From Candidatus Rokuibacteriota bacterium (lineage in GTDB: Bacteria > Methylomirabilota > Methylomirabilia > Rokubacteriales > CSP1-6), in assembly GCA_016184365.1 (NCBI GenBank), contig JACPCW010000130.1, positions 1 to 47,533 of the forward strand: a stretch of 47,533 bases of DNA, given 5' to 3'. This document shows positions 25,094 through 34,936 of the stretch, one piece after another. The position numbers and the translations under genes are program-made. Position 1 is the stretch's first letter, and each line of letters opens with the position of its first letter. Under the pieces are notes generated by a model. It was not told the origin of the DNA. It made no database searches and worked only from the letters and a program-made list of their open reading frames with translations.

Positions 25094-26062
25094 ATGTCGA
25101 CCATCCTCGTCCTCGTGATCGCCGCCCTCCTGGGCCTCGCAGCCCCGACGGCGGCTGCGGAGAAGTGGGACCTCGCCTCCGGATATCCCGATTCGAACTT
25201 CCACACGCAGAACCTCGTGCAGTTCACGCAGGAGGTGAAGCAGGCGACGCGCGGCCAGCTCGAGATCGTCGTGCACAGCAACCAGGCGCTCTTCAAGCTG
25301 GCCGAGATCAAGCGGGCGGTGCAGAGCCGCCAGGTGCCGATCGGCGAGATCCTGCTCGTGCAGTTCGGCAACGAGGATCCGTTCTACGAGGTCAGCTCGA
25401 TTCCGTTCCTGGCCGACGACTATCGCAAGGCGAAGAAGCTCTGGACCGTGACGCGTCCGATCATCGCCGGGCGCCTCGGCAAGCAGGGGATCCGCCTCCT
25501 CTACGGCGTGCCGTGGCCGCCGCAGGCGTTTTACACGAAGACGCCGGTCAAGTCCGTCGCCGACGTGAAGGGCGTGAAGGCGCGCGCCTACAACCCGGTC
25601 ACCGCCCGCATGGCGGAGCTCATGGGCGCGATCCCGGCGACGGTGCCTCAGCCGGAGGTGCCGCAGGCGTTCGCGACCGGGCTCGTCGGCATGATGTACA
25701 CGTCGGCGCAGACGGGCGTCGACACCCAGGCGTGGGACTTCACGCGGCACGTGACGATGGTCGGCGGCAACCACAGCATGAACGTCGTCCTCCTCAATGA
25801 CGCCGCGTTCCGGCGCCTGCCCGCAGACGTGCAGAAGGCGGTGACCGACGCGGCCGCCACCGCCGAGGCGCGCGGCTGGAAGCTGTCCGAAGAGGCGACC
25901 GTCAAGCACGTGCAGATCCTGAAGGACAAGGGCATGACGGTGACCGAGCCGTCGCCGCAGTTCCGCGCCGAGCTGGAGAAGGTCGGCGCCACGCTCACCG
26001 AGGAGTGGCTCAAGAAGGCCGGCCAGGAAGGGCACGGCGCGATCCAGAAGTTCCGCCAGTGA
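25094..26062 (+). CDS. dctP: TRAP transporter solute-binding protein DctP
   Basis: A 322-aa periplasmic binding protein with signal peptide MSTILVLVIAALLGLAAPTAA, cleaved near AAA-EKW. It has the DctP fold: EKWDLASGYPDSNFHTQNL, a KGVKARAYNP segment with the Arg that usually clamps the substrate carboxylate, and a GMMYTSAQTGVDTQAWDF hinge. It should deliver an organic acid to the DctQM membrane part. A ribosome site GGGAG precedes the ATG. The neighbouring hydrolase and PuuE-like gene suggest a nitrogen-containing or carboxylate ligand; this is inference. Confidence 0.92.
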   Translation: MSTILVLVIAALLGLAAPTAAAEKWDLASGYPDSNFHTQNLVQFTQEVKQATRGQLEIVVHSNQALFKLAEIKRAVQSRQVPIGEILLVQFGNEDPFYEVSSIPFLADDYRKAKKLWTVTRPIIAGRLGKQGIRLLYGVPWPPQAFYTKTPVKSVADVKGVKARAYNPVTARMAELMGAIPATVPQPEVPQAFATGLVGMMYTSAQTGVDTQAWDFTRHVTMVGGNHSMNVVLLNDAAFRRLPADVQKAVTDAAATAEARGWKLSEEATVKHVQILKDKGMTVTEPSPQFRAELEKVGATLTEEWLKKAGQEGHGAIQKFRQ

Positions 26063-26063
26063 C

Positions 26064-26594
26064 GTGAGGCGGCTGCTCGACCGCCTCTATCGTGGCTGCG
26101 GCGCGCTCGCCGCCTTCTTCACCTTCCTGATCGCGGCGCTGGTCGTCGCGCAGGTCGGTGGACGGCTCGCCGGCGTGCTCGTGCCGGGCGCGGACGACAT
26201 CGCGGGCTATGCGCTCACGGCCAGCTCGTTCCTGGCGCTCGCGCACACGCTGAGATCCGGCGGGCACATCCGGATGACGCTGCTCCTGCGGCACGCGGGC
26301 ACCCGTCGGCGGTTCGGCCTCGAGGCGGCCTGCCTCGCGGCCGGCGCGATGATCGTCGGCTACTTCACGTTCCACGTCGTCGAGATGGCGTGGGACGCCT
26401 GGCGGTTCGGCGATCGCTCGCAGGGCGTGCTCCCCGTGCCGCTCTGGATCCCGCAGGCGGTGATGGCGGTGGGCGCCCTCGTGCTCTGCGTCGCGTTCGT
26501 CGACGATCTCGTCGTCGTCCTCCGGGGCGCCGCGCCGAGCTACGCCGCGCGTCGGGACGGCGACCCCGCGACCCCGATCACGCGGGACGCCTGA
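26064..26594 (+). CDS. dctQ: TRAP transporter small membrane subunit DctQ
   Basis: A 176-aa membrane protein with four predicted helices: AFFTFLIAALVVAQVGGRLAG, YALTASSFLALAHTLRSGGH, a third around AAGAMIVGYFTFHVVEMAWD, and a fourth at VMAVGALVLCVAFVDDLVVV. The GHIRM segment is typical of the family. GTG 26064 starts one base after the dctP stop codon. It pairs with DctM to form the ion-coupled permease. Confidence 0.92.
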   Translation: MRRLLDRLYRGCGALAAFFTFLIAALVVAQVGGRLAGVLVPGADDIAGYALTASSFLALAHTLRSGGHIRMTLLLRHAGTRRRFGLEAACLAAGAMIVGYFTFHVVEMAWDAWRFGDRSQGVLPVPLWIPQAVMAVGALVLCVAFVDDLVVVLRGAAPSYAARRDGDPATPITRDA

Positions 26595-26600
26595 GGCGCC

Positions 26601-27905
26601 GTGGATCCGACGCTCGTCGCCATCGCGCTCCTGGTCGTCATGGTCGTGCTCCTCGCCGGCGGCCTGTGGGTGGGCCTCGCGCTGCTCGGCGTCGGGCTGG
26701 CGGGCATGGTGTTCTTCACCTCGGCGCCGGCGGGCACGGTGATGGCCACCACCGTGTGGGGCGCGAGCGGGAACTGGGCGCTGACCGCGCTGCCGCTCTT
26801 CATCTGGATGGCGGAGATCCTCTTCCGCACGCGGCTGTCCGACGACATGTTCCGCGGGCTCGCGCCGTGGCTGACGCGTCTGCCGGGCCGCCTGATGCAC
26901 GTCAACGTCGTCGGGTGCGGCATCTTCGCCGCCGTGTCGGGCTCGACGTCCGCGACGTGCGCGACGATCGCGAAGATCGCGCTGCCGGAGCTCATGCGCC
27001 GCGGGTACGACGAGCGCATGGCCATCGGGACGCTCACCGCCTCCGGCACGCTCGGCATCCTCATCCCGCCGTCGATCATGATGATCGTGTACGGCTTCAT
27101 CGCCGAGGTGTCGATCGCGCGCCTGTTCATCGCCGGCGTCGTGCCCGGCATCATGATGGTGGTCTTCTTCATGGCGTACGTGGTCGTCTGGGCCTGGCTC
27201 AACCCGGGCAAGACGCCGCCGAGCGACATCGTGATGACCTTCCGCGAGCGCGTCTGGTCCTCGCGCCGGCTCATTCCGGTCCTCTGCCTCATCGCGCTGG
27301 TCGTCGGCACCATCTACGGCGGGATCGCCACGCCGACGGAAGCGGCCACGATCGGCGTGCTCGGCGCGCTCGCGCTGTCGTTCGTCTACGGCTCGCTCAC
27401 GCGCGCCAACTTCGTCGAGAGCCTGGTCGGCGCCACCCAGACCTCCTGCATGATCGCGTTCATCCTGGCCGGCGCCTCGTTCCTGACCATCGCGATGGGG
27501 TACACGGGCATTCCCCGCGCGGCCGCCGCGTGGATCACCTCGCAGCAGCTCTCCACGTACGGCCTCCTCGCGGCGCTGACCCTGCTCTACGTTCTCCTCG
27601 GCTTCGCGCTGGACGGGATCTCCATGGTCGTCCTCACCTCGTCGGTGGTGCAGCCGATGATCCGCGAGGCCGGCATCGATCCGGTGTGGTTCGGGATCTA
27701 CATCGTGCTCCTCGTGCAGGTCGCCGAGCTCACGCCGCCGGTGGGCTTCCCGATGTTCATCATGCAGATGATGACGGGCCGGAGCCTCACCTACGTGTCT
27801 CGCGCGGCGCTGCCGTTCTTCTGCCTGCTGCTCCTCGGCACCGCGGTGATCGTCGTCTTCCCCGATCTCGTCACGTACCTGCCGAACCGGATGCTGAACC
27901 GCTAA
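26601..27905 (+). CDS. dctM: TRAP transporter large permease subunit DctM
   Basis: A 434-aa permease with about 12 membrane helices. It carries the family segments FAAVSGSTSATCATIAKIALPEL, GTLGILIPPSIMMIVYGFI, GIATPTEAATIGVLGALAL and LTPPVGFPMFIMQ. These line the substrate and sodium path of DctM proteins. GTG 26601 begins six bases after dctQ. A 10-bp terminator-like hairpin lies about 65 nt downstream, ending the dctPQM unit. Confidence 0.93.
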   Translation: MDPTLVAIALLVVMVVLLAGGLWVGLALLGVGLAGMVFFTSAPAGTVMATTVWGASGNWALTALPLFIWMAEILFRTRLSDDMFRGLAPWLTRLPGRLMHVNVVGCGIFAAVSGSTSATCATIAKIALPELMRRGYDERMAIGTLTASGTLGILIPPSIMMIVYGFIAEVSIARLFIAGVVPGIMMVVFFMAYVVVWAWLNPGKTPPSDIVMTFRERVWSSRRLIPVLCLIALVVGTIYGGIATPTEAATIGVLGALALSFVYGSLTRANFVESLVGATQTSCMIAFILAGASFLTIAMGYTGIPRAAAAWITSQQLSTYGLLAALTLLYVLLGFALDGISMVVLTSSVVQPMIREAGIDPVWFGIYIVLLVQVAELTPPVGFPMFIMQMMTGRSLTYVSRAALPFFCLLLLGTAVIVVFPDLVTYLPNRMLNR

Positions 27906-27972
27906 TGACCCTCGTGGAATTGGTTGACGGCCCCGGCGCCCGCCGCCGCTGCTGGCGAGCCGTCGTCGCCGT

Positions 27973-27995
27973 GCTCGTTCTGACGCAGGACGAGC
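27973..27995 (+). terminator. Terminator-like hairpin after dctM
   Basis: GCTCGTTCTG-ACG-CAGGACGAGC forms a 10-bp stem with one G-T wobble. There is no T tract. The same GCTCGT/ACGAGC arm sequence recurs at 28053-28077 inside the start region of the next gene. The 135-nt gap holds nothing else. Confidence 0.45.
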
Positions 27996-28040
27996 GAGGC
28001 TCGCGGATCGGTTCTCTCTCGCGCGGCCCCCGAGTCGGGG

Positions 28041-28982
28041 ATGGGGGGTCGAAGCTCGTCCTGCCTCGGAACGAGCTACGGCGACAGGCGAGATCGCAAC
28101 TTCATCGGCTACGGCGCCCGTCCGCCCGACGCGCAGTGGCCCGGCCGCGCGCGCGTGGCCGTGTCGCTCGTGCTGAACGTCGAGGAGGGCTCGGAGCAGA
28201 CGGTCGTCCGCGGCGACCGGGTCAACGAGCACGTCTACGACATGATCGACGCCGTGGACGGCGCGCCGAACCCGACCATGGAATCGCACTTCGACTACGG
28301 GCCGCGCGCCGGCTACTGGCGCATCGTGCGCGTGCTCGAGCGCCACGGCGCCGTGTGCACGCTGAACGCGTGCGCCGAGGCGCTGGCGCTCTCCCCGTGG
28401 CTCGGGCGGGACGCGCTCGGCCGCGGTCACGAGATCTCGTGTCACGGGTACCGCTGGCTGAGCTCGAAGGGCATGAGCGAGGCGGACGAGCGCGAGTGGA
28501 TTCACCGCGCCGTGAAGACGATCGCGGACGCCTGCGGGGTCCGCCCGGTCGGCTGGCACACGCGCTGCCCGCACACGCCGAACACGCGCCGGCTGCTGAT
28601 CGAGGAGGGCGGCTTCGTCTACGACAGCGACGCCTACGACGACGATCTGCCGTACCTGGTGGAGGCCGGCGACCGCCAGCACGTGGTGCTGCCGTACAGC
28701 CTCGACACGAACGACATGCGGTTCCAGCGCCCGGAGGCCGGCTTCGTGCGGGCGGGCGACTTCGCGGACTACGTCATCGACGCGTTCGACTGGCTGTGGG
28801 ACGAAGGCGCCACGACGCCGAAGATGATGACGATCGGCCTGCACATCCGCACGATCGGCCGCCCGGGACGCATCGCCGGGCTCGACCGCGTCCTGCGCCA
28901 CGTCCGCGACAAGGGCGGCGCCTGGATCGCGCGGCGCGATCAGATCGCGCGCCACTGGCTCGCGGTGCACGGGCGGTCATGA
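28041..28982 (+). CDS. Polysaccharide deacetylase family protein, PuuE (allantoinase)-like
   Basis: A 313-aa NodB-fold protein. The start region YGDRRDRNFIGYGARPPDAQW, then RVAVSLVLNVEEGSE, matches PuuE-type allantoinases and related deacetylases. HEISCHGYRW carries conserved His, GWHTRCPHTPNT the downstream Arg/His region, and SDAYDDDLPY the acidic motif. Known members open allantoin or deacylate saccharides. ATG 28041 gives an odd 12-residue leader but no better downstream start exists. The TRAP transporter upstream and a PuuD-like fragment downstream hint at purine breakdown; this is inference. Confidence 0.8.
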   Translation: MGGRSSSCLGTSYGDRRDRNFIGYGARPPDAQWPGRARVAVSLVLNVEEGSEQTVVRGDRVNEHVYDMIDAVDGAPNPTMESHFDYGPRAGYWRIVRVLERHGAVCTLNACAEALALSPWLGRDALGRGHEISCHGYRWLSSKGMSEADEREWIHRAVKTIADACGVRPVGWHTRCPHTPNTRRLLIEEGGFVYDSDAYDDDLPYLVEAGDRQHVVLPYSLDTNDMRFQRPEAGFVRAGDFADYVIDAFDWLWDEGATTPKMMTIGLHIRTIGRPGRIAGLDRVLRHVRDKGGAWIARRDQIARHWLAVHGRS

Positions 28983-29159
28983 GAAAGCGCCTTCTGGTTC
29001 TCGTCGGCCTTGCGGTCCTCATCGCGGCCTGCGCGACGGCGATCAGGGAGCGCATGGTGGTCCTGCGCAACATGCCGCTCGGCCAACAAGACGGGGATGA
29101 CGGACGAGGAGCGCGAGCTGCCGGGACGATGGGTCGATCAGGGAGCGCGGATGCAATGA
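28979..29159 (+). pseudogene. Frameshifted short lipoprotein with PuuD-like cytochrome tail
   Basis: The frame from ATG 28979 (ATGA overlap with the preceding stop codon) begins MRKRLLVLVGLAVLIAACAT, a lipoprotein signal with lipobox IAAC, followed by ERMVVLRNMPLG. The next residues make sense only in another frame, NKTGMTDEERELPGRWVDQGA, ending at the TGA at 29157. Removing one C at 29083-29084 restores a 59-aa product. This tail resembles the C-terminus of the cytochrome c domain of PuuD-type urate hydroxylases, without the CxxCH heme motif. Read as is, translation runs on to 29215 with an unrelated tail. It may be a decayed gene or an indel error. Confidence 0.5.
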
Positions 29160-29211
29160 GTGAGGACCGGTACGGCACCCGCGGCCTAGAGCAAACGAGC
29201 CCGACGACGCA

Positions 29212-29240
29212 TTGACACGCCTCCGCGCGGGGCGTGGAAT
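29212..29240 (+). promoter_or_regulatory. Sigma70-type promoter of ackA-xfp-glgX
   Basis: A perfect -35 TTGACA (29212-29217), 17-nt spacer and -10 TGGAAT (29235-29240; four consensus bases) lie 28 nt before the ackA ATG at 29268. Transcription would start near 29247. Confidence 0.6.
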
Positions 29241-29267
29241 GAAGCGGTTGTCTCCGCGGTAGTCCCA

Positions 29268-30452
29268 ATGGATCGTCTTGTCCTCACCATCAATGGCGGC
29301 TCGTCCAGCCTGAAGTTCGCCGTCTTCCGCGCCGGCGCGCCGCCCGCGCGGATGCTGACGGGAAAGATCGAGCGTGTCGGCGGCGCCGGCGCGACGCTCA
29401 CGCTCACCGACCCGGCCGGCGGCGCCGACCGTCGCGCCGTCGAGGCGCCCGATCATGCGGCGTGCGTCCCTGTCGTCGCCGACGTGCTCCGGCGTCTCGA
29501 GGGCGAGCTCGTCGCGATCGGCCATCGCGTCGTGCATGGTGGTCCGACGTACGCCGCGCCGACGCGCATCACGCCGGACGTCGTCGCGGAGCTCCGCCGG
29601 CTGAGCCCGCTCGACCCGGAGCACCTGCCGGCCGAGGTCTCGCTGATCGAAGCGTTCGCGGAGCGACATCCGCGCGTCGCGCAGGTCGCGTGCTTCGACA
29701 CCGCGTTTCATCACGGACTGCCGCGCGTCGCGGCGCTCCTCGCCATTCCACGCCGCTATGCGGAGCGCGGCGTGCGGCGCTACGGCTTCCACGGACTGTC
29801 GTACGCGTACGTGATGAAGGAGCTCGCGCGGCGGCACGGCCCCGCGGCCGCGCGGGGACGCGTGGTCGTCGCGCATCTCGGCAACGGCGCGAGCCTCGCG
29901 GCGGTTCGAGACGGCGCGCCGATCGACACGAGCATGGCGTTCACGCCCGCGGCCGGTGTGCCGATGAGCACGCGCGCGGGTGATCTCGATCCCGGCCTGG
30001 TCGCATACCTCGCGCGCGTCGATGGCATGACGGCTGAAGCGTTCGATCGGATGGTCAACAAGGAATCCGGGCTGCTCGGCGTGTCGGAGACGAGCGCGGA
30101 CGTCCGCGATCTGCTCGCGCGCGAGGCGACGGACCCGCGTGCCGCCGATGCGCTCGCGCTGTTCTGTTACCAGGTCAAGAAGTGGATCGGCGCCTTTGCG
30201 GCGGCGCTCGGCGGGCTCGACACGCTCGTCTTCACCGGCGGCATCGGCGAGAACGCACCGGTCGTCCGGGCGCGCATCGCCGCCGGGCTCGGGTTCCTCG
30301 GCGTGACGGTCGACGCTGCGCGGAACGCCGCGAGCGCGCCCGTCATCTCGGCCGACGGCGCGGCCGCGACGGTCTGCGTGATTCCGACGGACGAAGAGCA
30401 GGAAATCGCAACGCTCGTGTGTGGAATCGAAACGGGAGGGTCTGCACGATGA
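29268..30452 (+). CDS. ackA: Acetate kinase
   Basis: A 394-aa ASKHA kinase converting acetyl phosphate and ADP to acetate and ATP. The N-terminal phosphate loop is [12 protein letters not shown] with the conserved Asn and Ser. [28 protein letters not shown] and [11 protein letters not shown] follow in family order, and [14 protein letters not shown] is the nucleotide-binding end. The stop overlaps the phosphoketolase start by four bases, so the two enzymes are coupled. Phosphoketolase makes the acetyl phosphate that this enzyme uses. It is the first gene of the three-gene operon. Confidence 0.96.
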   Translation: MDRLVLTINGGSSSLKFAVFRAGAPPARMLTGKIERVGGAGATLTLTDPAGGADRRAVEAPDHAACVPVVADVLRRLEGELVAIGHRVVHGGPTYAAPTRITPDVVAELRRLSPLDPEHLPAEVSLIEAFAERHPRVAQVACFDTAFHHGLPRVAALLAIPRRYAERGVRRYGFHGLSYAYVMKELARRHGPAAARGRVVVAHLGNGASLAAVRDGAPIDTSMAFTPAAGVPMSTRAGDLDPGLVAYLARVDGMTAEAFDRMVNKESGLLGVSETSADVRDLLAREATDPRAADALALFCYQVKKWIGAFAAALGGLDTLVFTGGIGENAPVVRARIAAGLGFLGVTVDAARNAASAPVISADGAAATVCVIPTDEEQEIATLVCGIETGGSAR

Positions 30453-32818
30453 ACCGATCGACCAAGAAGCCGCTCGGCAATGACCTGCTGCGCCGGATCG
30501 ACGCGTACTGGCGGGCGACCAACTACCTGTCGGTCGGCCAGATCTATCTCTACGACAACCCGCTCCTCCGCGAGCCGCTGACGCGCGCGCACGTGAAGCC
30601 GCGCCTGCTCGGGCACTGGGGCACGACGCCGGGCCTCAACTTCATCTACGTGCACCTCAACCGCACCATCGTCGAGCGCGACCTGGACATGATGCTGATC
30701 ACCGGGCCGGGGCACGGCGGCCCCGGCATCGTCGCCAACGTCTATCTCGAGGGCACGTACTCCGAGGTCTATCCCGATGTCACGCAGGACGCCGAAGGCA
30801 TGCTGCGCCTCTTCAAGCAGTTCTCCTTTCCCGGCGGCATCGGCAGCCACGTGACGCCCGAGGTGCCCGGCTCCATTCACGAGGGCGGGGAGCTCGGCTA
30901 TGCGCTCGCGCACGCGTACGGGGCCGCGTTCGACAATCCCGACCTGGTCGTCGCGTGCATCGTGGGCGACGGCGAGGCCGAGACGGGACCGCTCGCCGCG
31001 AGCTGGCATTCCAACAAGTTCCTGAACCCCGCGCGCGACGGCGCGGTCCTGCCGATCCTGCACCTGAACGGCGCGAAGATCGCCGGGCCGACGGTGCTGT
31101 CGCGCGTGCCGCACGGGGAGCTCGACGCGCTCTTCCGCGGCTACGGCTACCAGCCGTACTTCGTCGAGGGCGACGAGCCGGAGACGATGCACCAGCTGAT
31201 GGCGGCGACGCTCGACGACGCGCTCACGGAGATCGCGAACGCGCAGCGCCAGGCGCGCACCGTCGGCTTCACCGAGCGGCCGCGCTGGCCGATGATCGTC
31301 CTCCGCACGCCGAAGGGATGGACCGGGCCCGTCACCGTCGACGGTAAACAGGTCGAGGGGACCTTCCGGGCGCACCAGGTGCCGATGTCGGACATGGACA
31401 AGCCGGGCCATCTGCGCGTGCTGGACGAGTGGATGCGGAGCTATCGCGCGGAGGAGCTGTTCGACGACAACGGCCGCCTCGAGCCGGAGCTCCGCGACCT
31501 CGCGCCGAAGGGCGCCAGGCGCATGGGCGCGAGCCCGCACGCGAACGGCGGCGTGCTGCTGCGCGATCTGCGGCTCCCCGACTTTCGCGATTACGCGGTC
31601 GCGGTGCCTTCGCCGGGCGCCGTCGACGCGGAAGCCACGCGCGTGCAGGGCGTGTTCATCCGCGACGTGCTCGCGAAGAACGCCGACAACCGGAACTTCC
31701 GTGTGTTCAGTCCCGACGAGACGGCGTCGAACCGCTGGGGCTCGGTCTTCGAGGTGACCGACCGGTGCTTCACCGGCGAGGCGGGCAAGTACGACGAGCA
31801 CGTGGCCCCCGACGGCCGCGTGATGGAAGTGCTGAGCGAGCACCTCTGCCAGGGCTGGCTCGAGGGGTATCTGCTGACGGGCCGCCACGGGTTCTTCTCG
31901 TGCTACGAGGCGTTCATTCACATCATCGACTCCATGTTCAACCAGCACGCGAAGTGGCTGAAGATCTCGCGCGACCTGCCGTGGCGCCGGCCGATCGCCT
32001 CGCTCAACTACCTGCTCACGTCGCACGTGTGGCGCCAGGACCACAACGGCTTCAGCCACCAGGATCCCGGCTTTCTCGATCACGTCGTGAACAAGAAAGC
32101 CGAAGTCATTCGTGTCTATCTGCCGCCCGACGCGAATACACTCTTGTCGGTGACGGACCACTGCCTGCGCACGCGCAACTACGTGAACGTCGTCGTGGCG
32201 GGCAAGCAGCCGGCGCCGCAGTGGCTCGACATGGACGCGGCGATCAAGCACTGCACCGCGGGCATCGGCATCTGGGAGTGGGCGAGCAACGATCGCGGCA
32301 GCGAGCCGGACGTGGTGATGGCCTGCGCCGGCGACGTGCCCACGCTCGAGACGCTCGCGGCCGTCGACCTGCTGCGCCGCGAAGCCCCGGCGCTCAGGAT
32401 CCGCGTCGTCAACGTCGTCGATCTGATGAAGCTCCAGCCGCCGAGCGAGCATCCGCACGGGCTGCCCGACCGCGACTTCGATGCGCTCTTCACCAGGGAC
32501 AAGCCGATCGTGTTCGCGTTCCACGGCTACCCGTGGCTCATCCACCGGCTCGCGTACCGGCGAGCCAACCACGCGCACCTGCACGTCCGCGGCTACAAGG
32601 AAGAGGGCACGGTCACGACGCCGTTCGACATGGCGGTGATGAATGACCTCGACCGGTTCCATCTCGCCGCCGACGTGGTCGATCGCGTCACGCGCCTGGG
32701 CTCGGATGCCGCCTATCTGAAGCAGGCGCTCATGGGGAAGCTGATCGAGCACAAGGAATACGTGCGGGCGCACGGCGAGGACATGCCGGAGATCCGCGAC
32801 TGGCGCTGGGGCGCGTGA
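30449..32818 (+). CDS. xfp: Phosphoketolase (xylulose-5-P/fructose-6-P)
   Basis: A 789-aa thiamine diphosphate enzyme that cleaves xylulose-5-P or fructose-6-P with phosphate to acetyl phosphate and a triose or erythrose phosphate. The N-terminus [20 protein letters not shown] and the [18 protein letters not shown] region are family hallmarks. GPGHGGPG and [14 protein letters not shown] supply cofactor and metal binding. The size fits full-length Xfp (about 800 aa). ATG 30449 overlaps the ackA stop codon, and glgX overlaps its stop. Which sugar is preferred cannot be read from sequence. Confidence 0.96.
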   Translation: MNRSTKKPLGNDLLRRIDAYWRATNYLSVGQIYLYDNPLLREPLTRAHVKPRLLGHWGTTPGLNFIYVHLNRTIVERDLDMMLITGPGHGGPGIVANVYLEGTYSEVYPDVTQDAEGMLRLFKQFSFPGGIGSHVTPEVPGSIHEGGELGYALAHAYGAAFDNPDLVVACIVGDGEAETGPLAASWHSNKFLNPARDGAVLPILHLNGAKIAGPTVLSRVPHGELDALFRGYGYQPYFVEGDEPETMHQLMAATLDDALTEIANAQRQARTVGFTERPRWPMIVLRTPKGWTGPVTVDGKQVEGTFRAHQVPMSDMDKPGHLRVLDEWMRSYRAEELFDDNGRLEPELRDLAPKGARRMGASPHANGGVLLRDLRLPDFRDYAVAVPSPGAVDAEATRVQGVFIRDVLAKNADNRNFRVFSPDETASNRWGSVFEVTDRCFTGEAGKYDEHVAPDGRVMEVLSEHLCQGWLEGYLLTGRHGFFSCYEAFIHIIDSMFNQHAKWLKISRDLPWRRPIASLNYLLTSHVWRQDHNGFSHQDPGFLDHVVNKKAEVIRVYLPPDANTLLSVTDHCLRTRNYVNVVVAGKQPAPQWLDMDAAIKHCTAGIGIWEWASNDRGSEPDVVMACAGDVPTLETLAAVDLLRREAPALRIRVVNVVDLMKLQPPSEHPHGLPDRDFDALFTRDKPIVFAFHGYPWLIHRLAYRRANHAHLHVRGYKEEGTVTTPFDMAVMNDLDRFHLAADVVDRVTRLGSDAAYLKQALMGKLIEHKEYVRAHGEDMPEIRDWRWGA

Positions 32819-34908
32819 CGAAGCGCGCCCCGCGGACCTCGGCGGGCGAGCCGTCGCCGCTGGGCGCGAGTCTCGCGCCCGGCGGCGTCAACTTCTCGCT
32901 GTTCTCGCAGCACGCGACGGGGGTCGAGCTCCTGCTGTTCGACCGGTTCGACGACGCGGAGCCGGCGGCCGTCGTCCGTCTCGACCCGCATCGCAACAAG
33001 ACGTTCTATTACTGGCACGTGTTCGTCGAGGGCGTCGGCAGCGGCCAGATCTACGGCTACCGCGTCGACGGGCCGTTCGCGCCCGCGCAGGGCCACCGGT
33101 TCGACGCCCAGAAGATCCTCGTCGATCCGTACTCCCGCGGCGTCGTCTACGGCCGGAACTGGTCGCGCGTGCAGGCGTGCGGTCCGGGCGACAACTGCTG
33201 CGCGGCGATGAAGAGCCTCGTCGTCGACACCGCGCGCTACGACTGGGAGGGCGTGCGCGCGCCGAACTATCACCTCGCCGATTCGATCATCTACGAGGCG
33301 CACGTGCGCGGCTTCACCCGGCATCCGAGCTCCGGCGTGAAGCATCGCGGCACCTTCGACGCGCTCGTCGAAAAGATCCCGTATCTGCGGTCGCTCGGCG
33401 TGACGACCGTCGAGCTGCTGCCCGTGCACCAGTTCGACCCGACCGAGAACCCGCGCACGAACCCGCTGACCGGCGAAGCGCTGACGAACTTCTGGGGCTA
33501 CAGCTCGATCTGCTACTTCGCGCCGCATCGCGGCTACTACTCCGCGGACTGGGAGGGCATGGCGTACCTGACCAGCTTCCGCGACATGGTGAAGGCGATG
33601 CACCGCGCGGGGCTCGAGGTCATCCTCGACGTCGTGTTCAACCACACCAGCGAGGCGGGCGCCGACGGACCGACGGTGTCCTTCCGCGGCATCGACAACG
33701 TCGTCTACTACCTGCTCGACCCGCGCGACCCGTCACGGTACGCGGACTATTCCGGCACCGGCAACACGCTGAACTGCAACCATCCGCTCGTGCGCCGGAT
33801 GATCCTCGATGCGCTGCGCTACTGGGTCGAGGTCATGCACGTCGACGGGTTCCGCTTCGACCTCGCCGCCATCCTCGCCCGCGACGAGCAGGGGCAGCCG
33901 ATGCGCAACCCGCCGCTGCTCTGGGAGATCGAAGCCGATCCCGTCCTCCAGAAGACCAAGATCATCGCCGAGGCGTGGGACGCGGCCGGGCTCTACCAGG
34001 TCGGCGGCTTTCCCGGCGAGCGATGGGCGGAATGGAACGGCCGCTATCGCGACGACGTGCGGCGGTTCGTGCGCGGCGACGAAGGCCTGGCCAGCGCGAT
34101 CGCGGCGCGGCTCACCGGCAGCGGCGATCTCTACGCCCATGCGGCGCGGCATCCGTACCAGAGCGTCAACTTCGTCACGTGCCACGACGGCTTCACCCTG
34201 AGCGATCTCGTCTCGTACCGCGACAAGCACAACGAGGCGAACGGCGAAGACAACCGCGACGGCACGAACGACAACGCGAGCGCGAACTACGGCGTCGAAG
34301 GCCCGGGCGATCGGGGCGTCGAGGCGGTACGCCACCGACAGATCAAGAACTTCATCGCGTTGCTGCTGCTGTCACAGGGCACGCCGATGCTGCTGGCGGG
34401 CGACGAGTTCCGCCGCACGCAGCGCGGCAACAACAACGCGTACTGCCACGACAACGAGATCGCCTGGATCGACTGGCGGCGGCTCGAGCAGGAGCGCGAG
34501 CTCTTCCGCTTCACGCAGGGGATGATCCGGTTCCGCAAGGCGCACCCGAATCTGCGCCGCCGCCACTACTTCTGGGGCGAGACGGACGAGCACGGGCGCC
34601 CCGACATCGCGTGGCACGGCGTGAAGCTCGGCGCGCCGGACTGGCGGCACGTCTCGCGCTCGCTCGCGTTCACGCTCCCGGGGTTCGGTCGCGACCGCGA
34701 CCTGCACGTCATGATCAACATGTGGACGGAAGATCTCGACTTCGAGATCCCGGCGGCGTTGCCGGGCTCCGCGTGGGTCTGCGGCATCGACACGTCCGCC
34801 GCGCCGCCGGCGGACGTCGCCGACGAGGGCTGCGAGCCGCGCGTCACTGCCGCCGCGTGGCACGTGCCGGCCCGCTCGGTCTCGGTGCTGATGTCCCGCC
34901 CGGCCTGA
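32815..34908 (+). CDS. glgX: Glycogen debranching enzyme GlgX
   Basis: A 697-aa GH13 isoamylase-type enzyme hydrolysing alpha-1,6 branches of glycogen. An N-terminal CBM48-like domain ([20 protein letters not shown]) is followed by the catalytic barrel. Barrel motifs include [24 protein letters not shown] (nucleophile Asp), [10 protein letters not shown] (acid Glu) and [15 protein letters not shown] 32815 overlaps the phosphoketolase stop by four bases. Linking glycogen release with phosphoketolase and acetate kinase suggests a glycogen-to-acetate route. The 147-nt structured element starts 28 nt after its stop codon. Confidence 0.95.
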   Translation: MTKRAPRTSAGEPSPLGASLAPGGVNFSLFSQHATGVELLLFDRFDDAEPAAVVRLDPHRNKTFYYWHVFVEGVGSGQIYGYRVDGPFAPAQGHRFDAQKILVDPYSRGVVYGRNWSRVQACGPGDNCCAAMKSLVVDTARYDWEGVRAPNYHLADSIIYEAHVRGFTRHPSSGVKHRGTFDALVEKIPYLRSLGVTTVELLPVHQFDPTENPRTNPLTGEALTNFWGYSSICYFAPHRGYYSADWEGMAYLTSFRDMVKAMHRAGLEVILDVVFNHTSEAGADGPTVSFRGIDNVVYYLLDPRDPSRYADYSGTGNTLNCNHPLVRRMILDALRYWVEVMHVDGFRFDLAAILARDEQGQPMRNPPLLWEIEADPVLQKTKIIAEAWDAAGLYQVGGFPGERWAEWNGRYRDDVRRFVRGDEGLASAIAARLTGSGDLYAHAARHPYQSVNFVTCHDGFTLSDLVSYRDKHNEANGEDNRDGTNDNASANYGVEGPGDRGVEAVRHRQIKNFIALLLLSQGTPMLLAGDEFRRTQRGNNNAYCHDNEIAWIDWRRLEQERELFRFTQGMIRFRKAHPNLRRRHYFWGETDEHGRPDIAWHGVKLGAPDWRHVSRSLAFTLPGFGRDRDLHVMINMWTEDLDFEIPAALPGSAWVCGIDTSAAPPADVADEGCEPRVTAAAWHVPARSVSVLMSRPA

Positions 34909-34936
34909 CGTCCCGCCCGTCGCGCCCGGTTAGGCA

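Noticed and set aside
26390-29215. A 941-codon rightward open frame across the TRAP genes
   Set aside because: It is an Arg-rich shadow of dctQ, dctM and the PuuE-like gene, caused by high GC. Only its tail from 28979 (lipoprotein leader) is meaningful.
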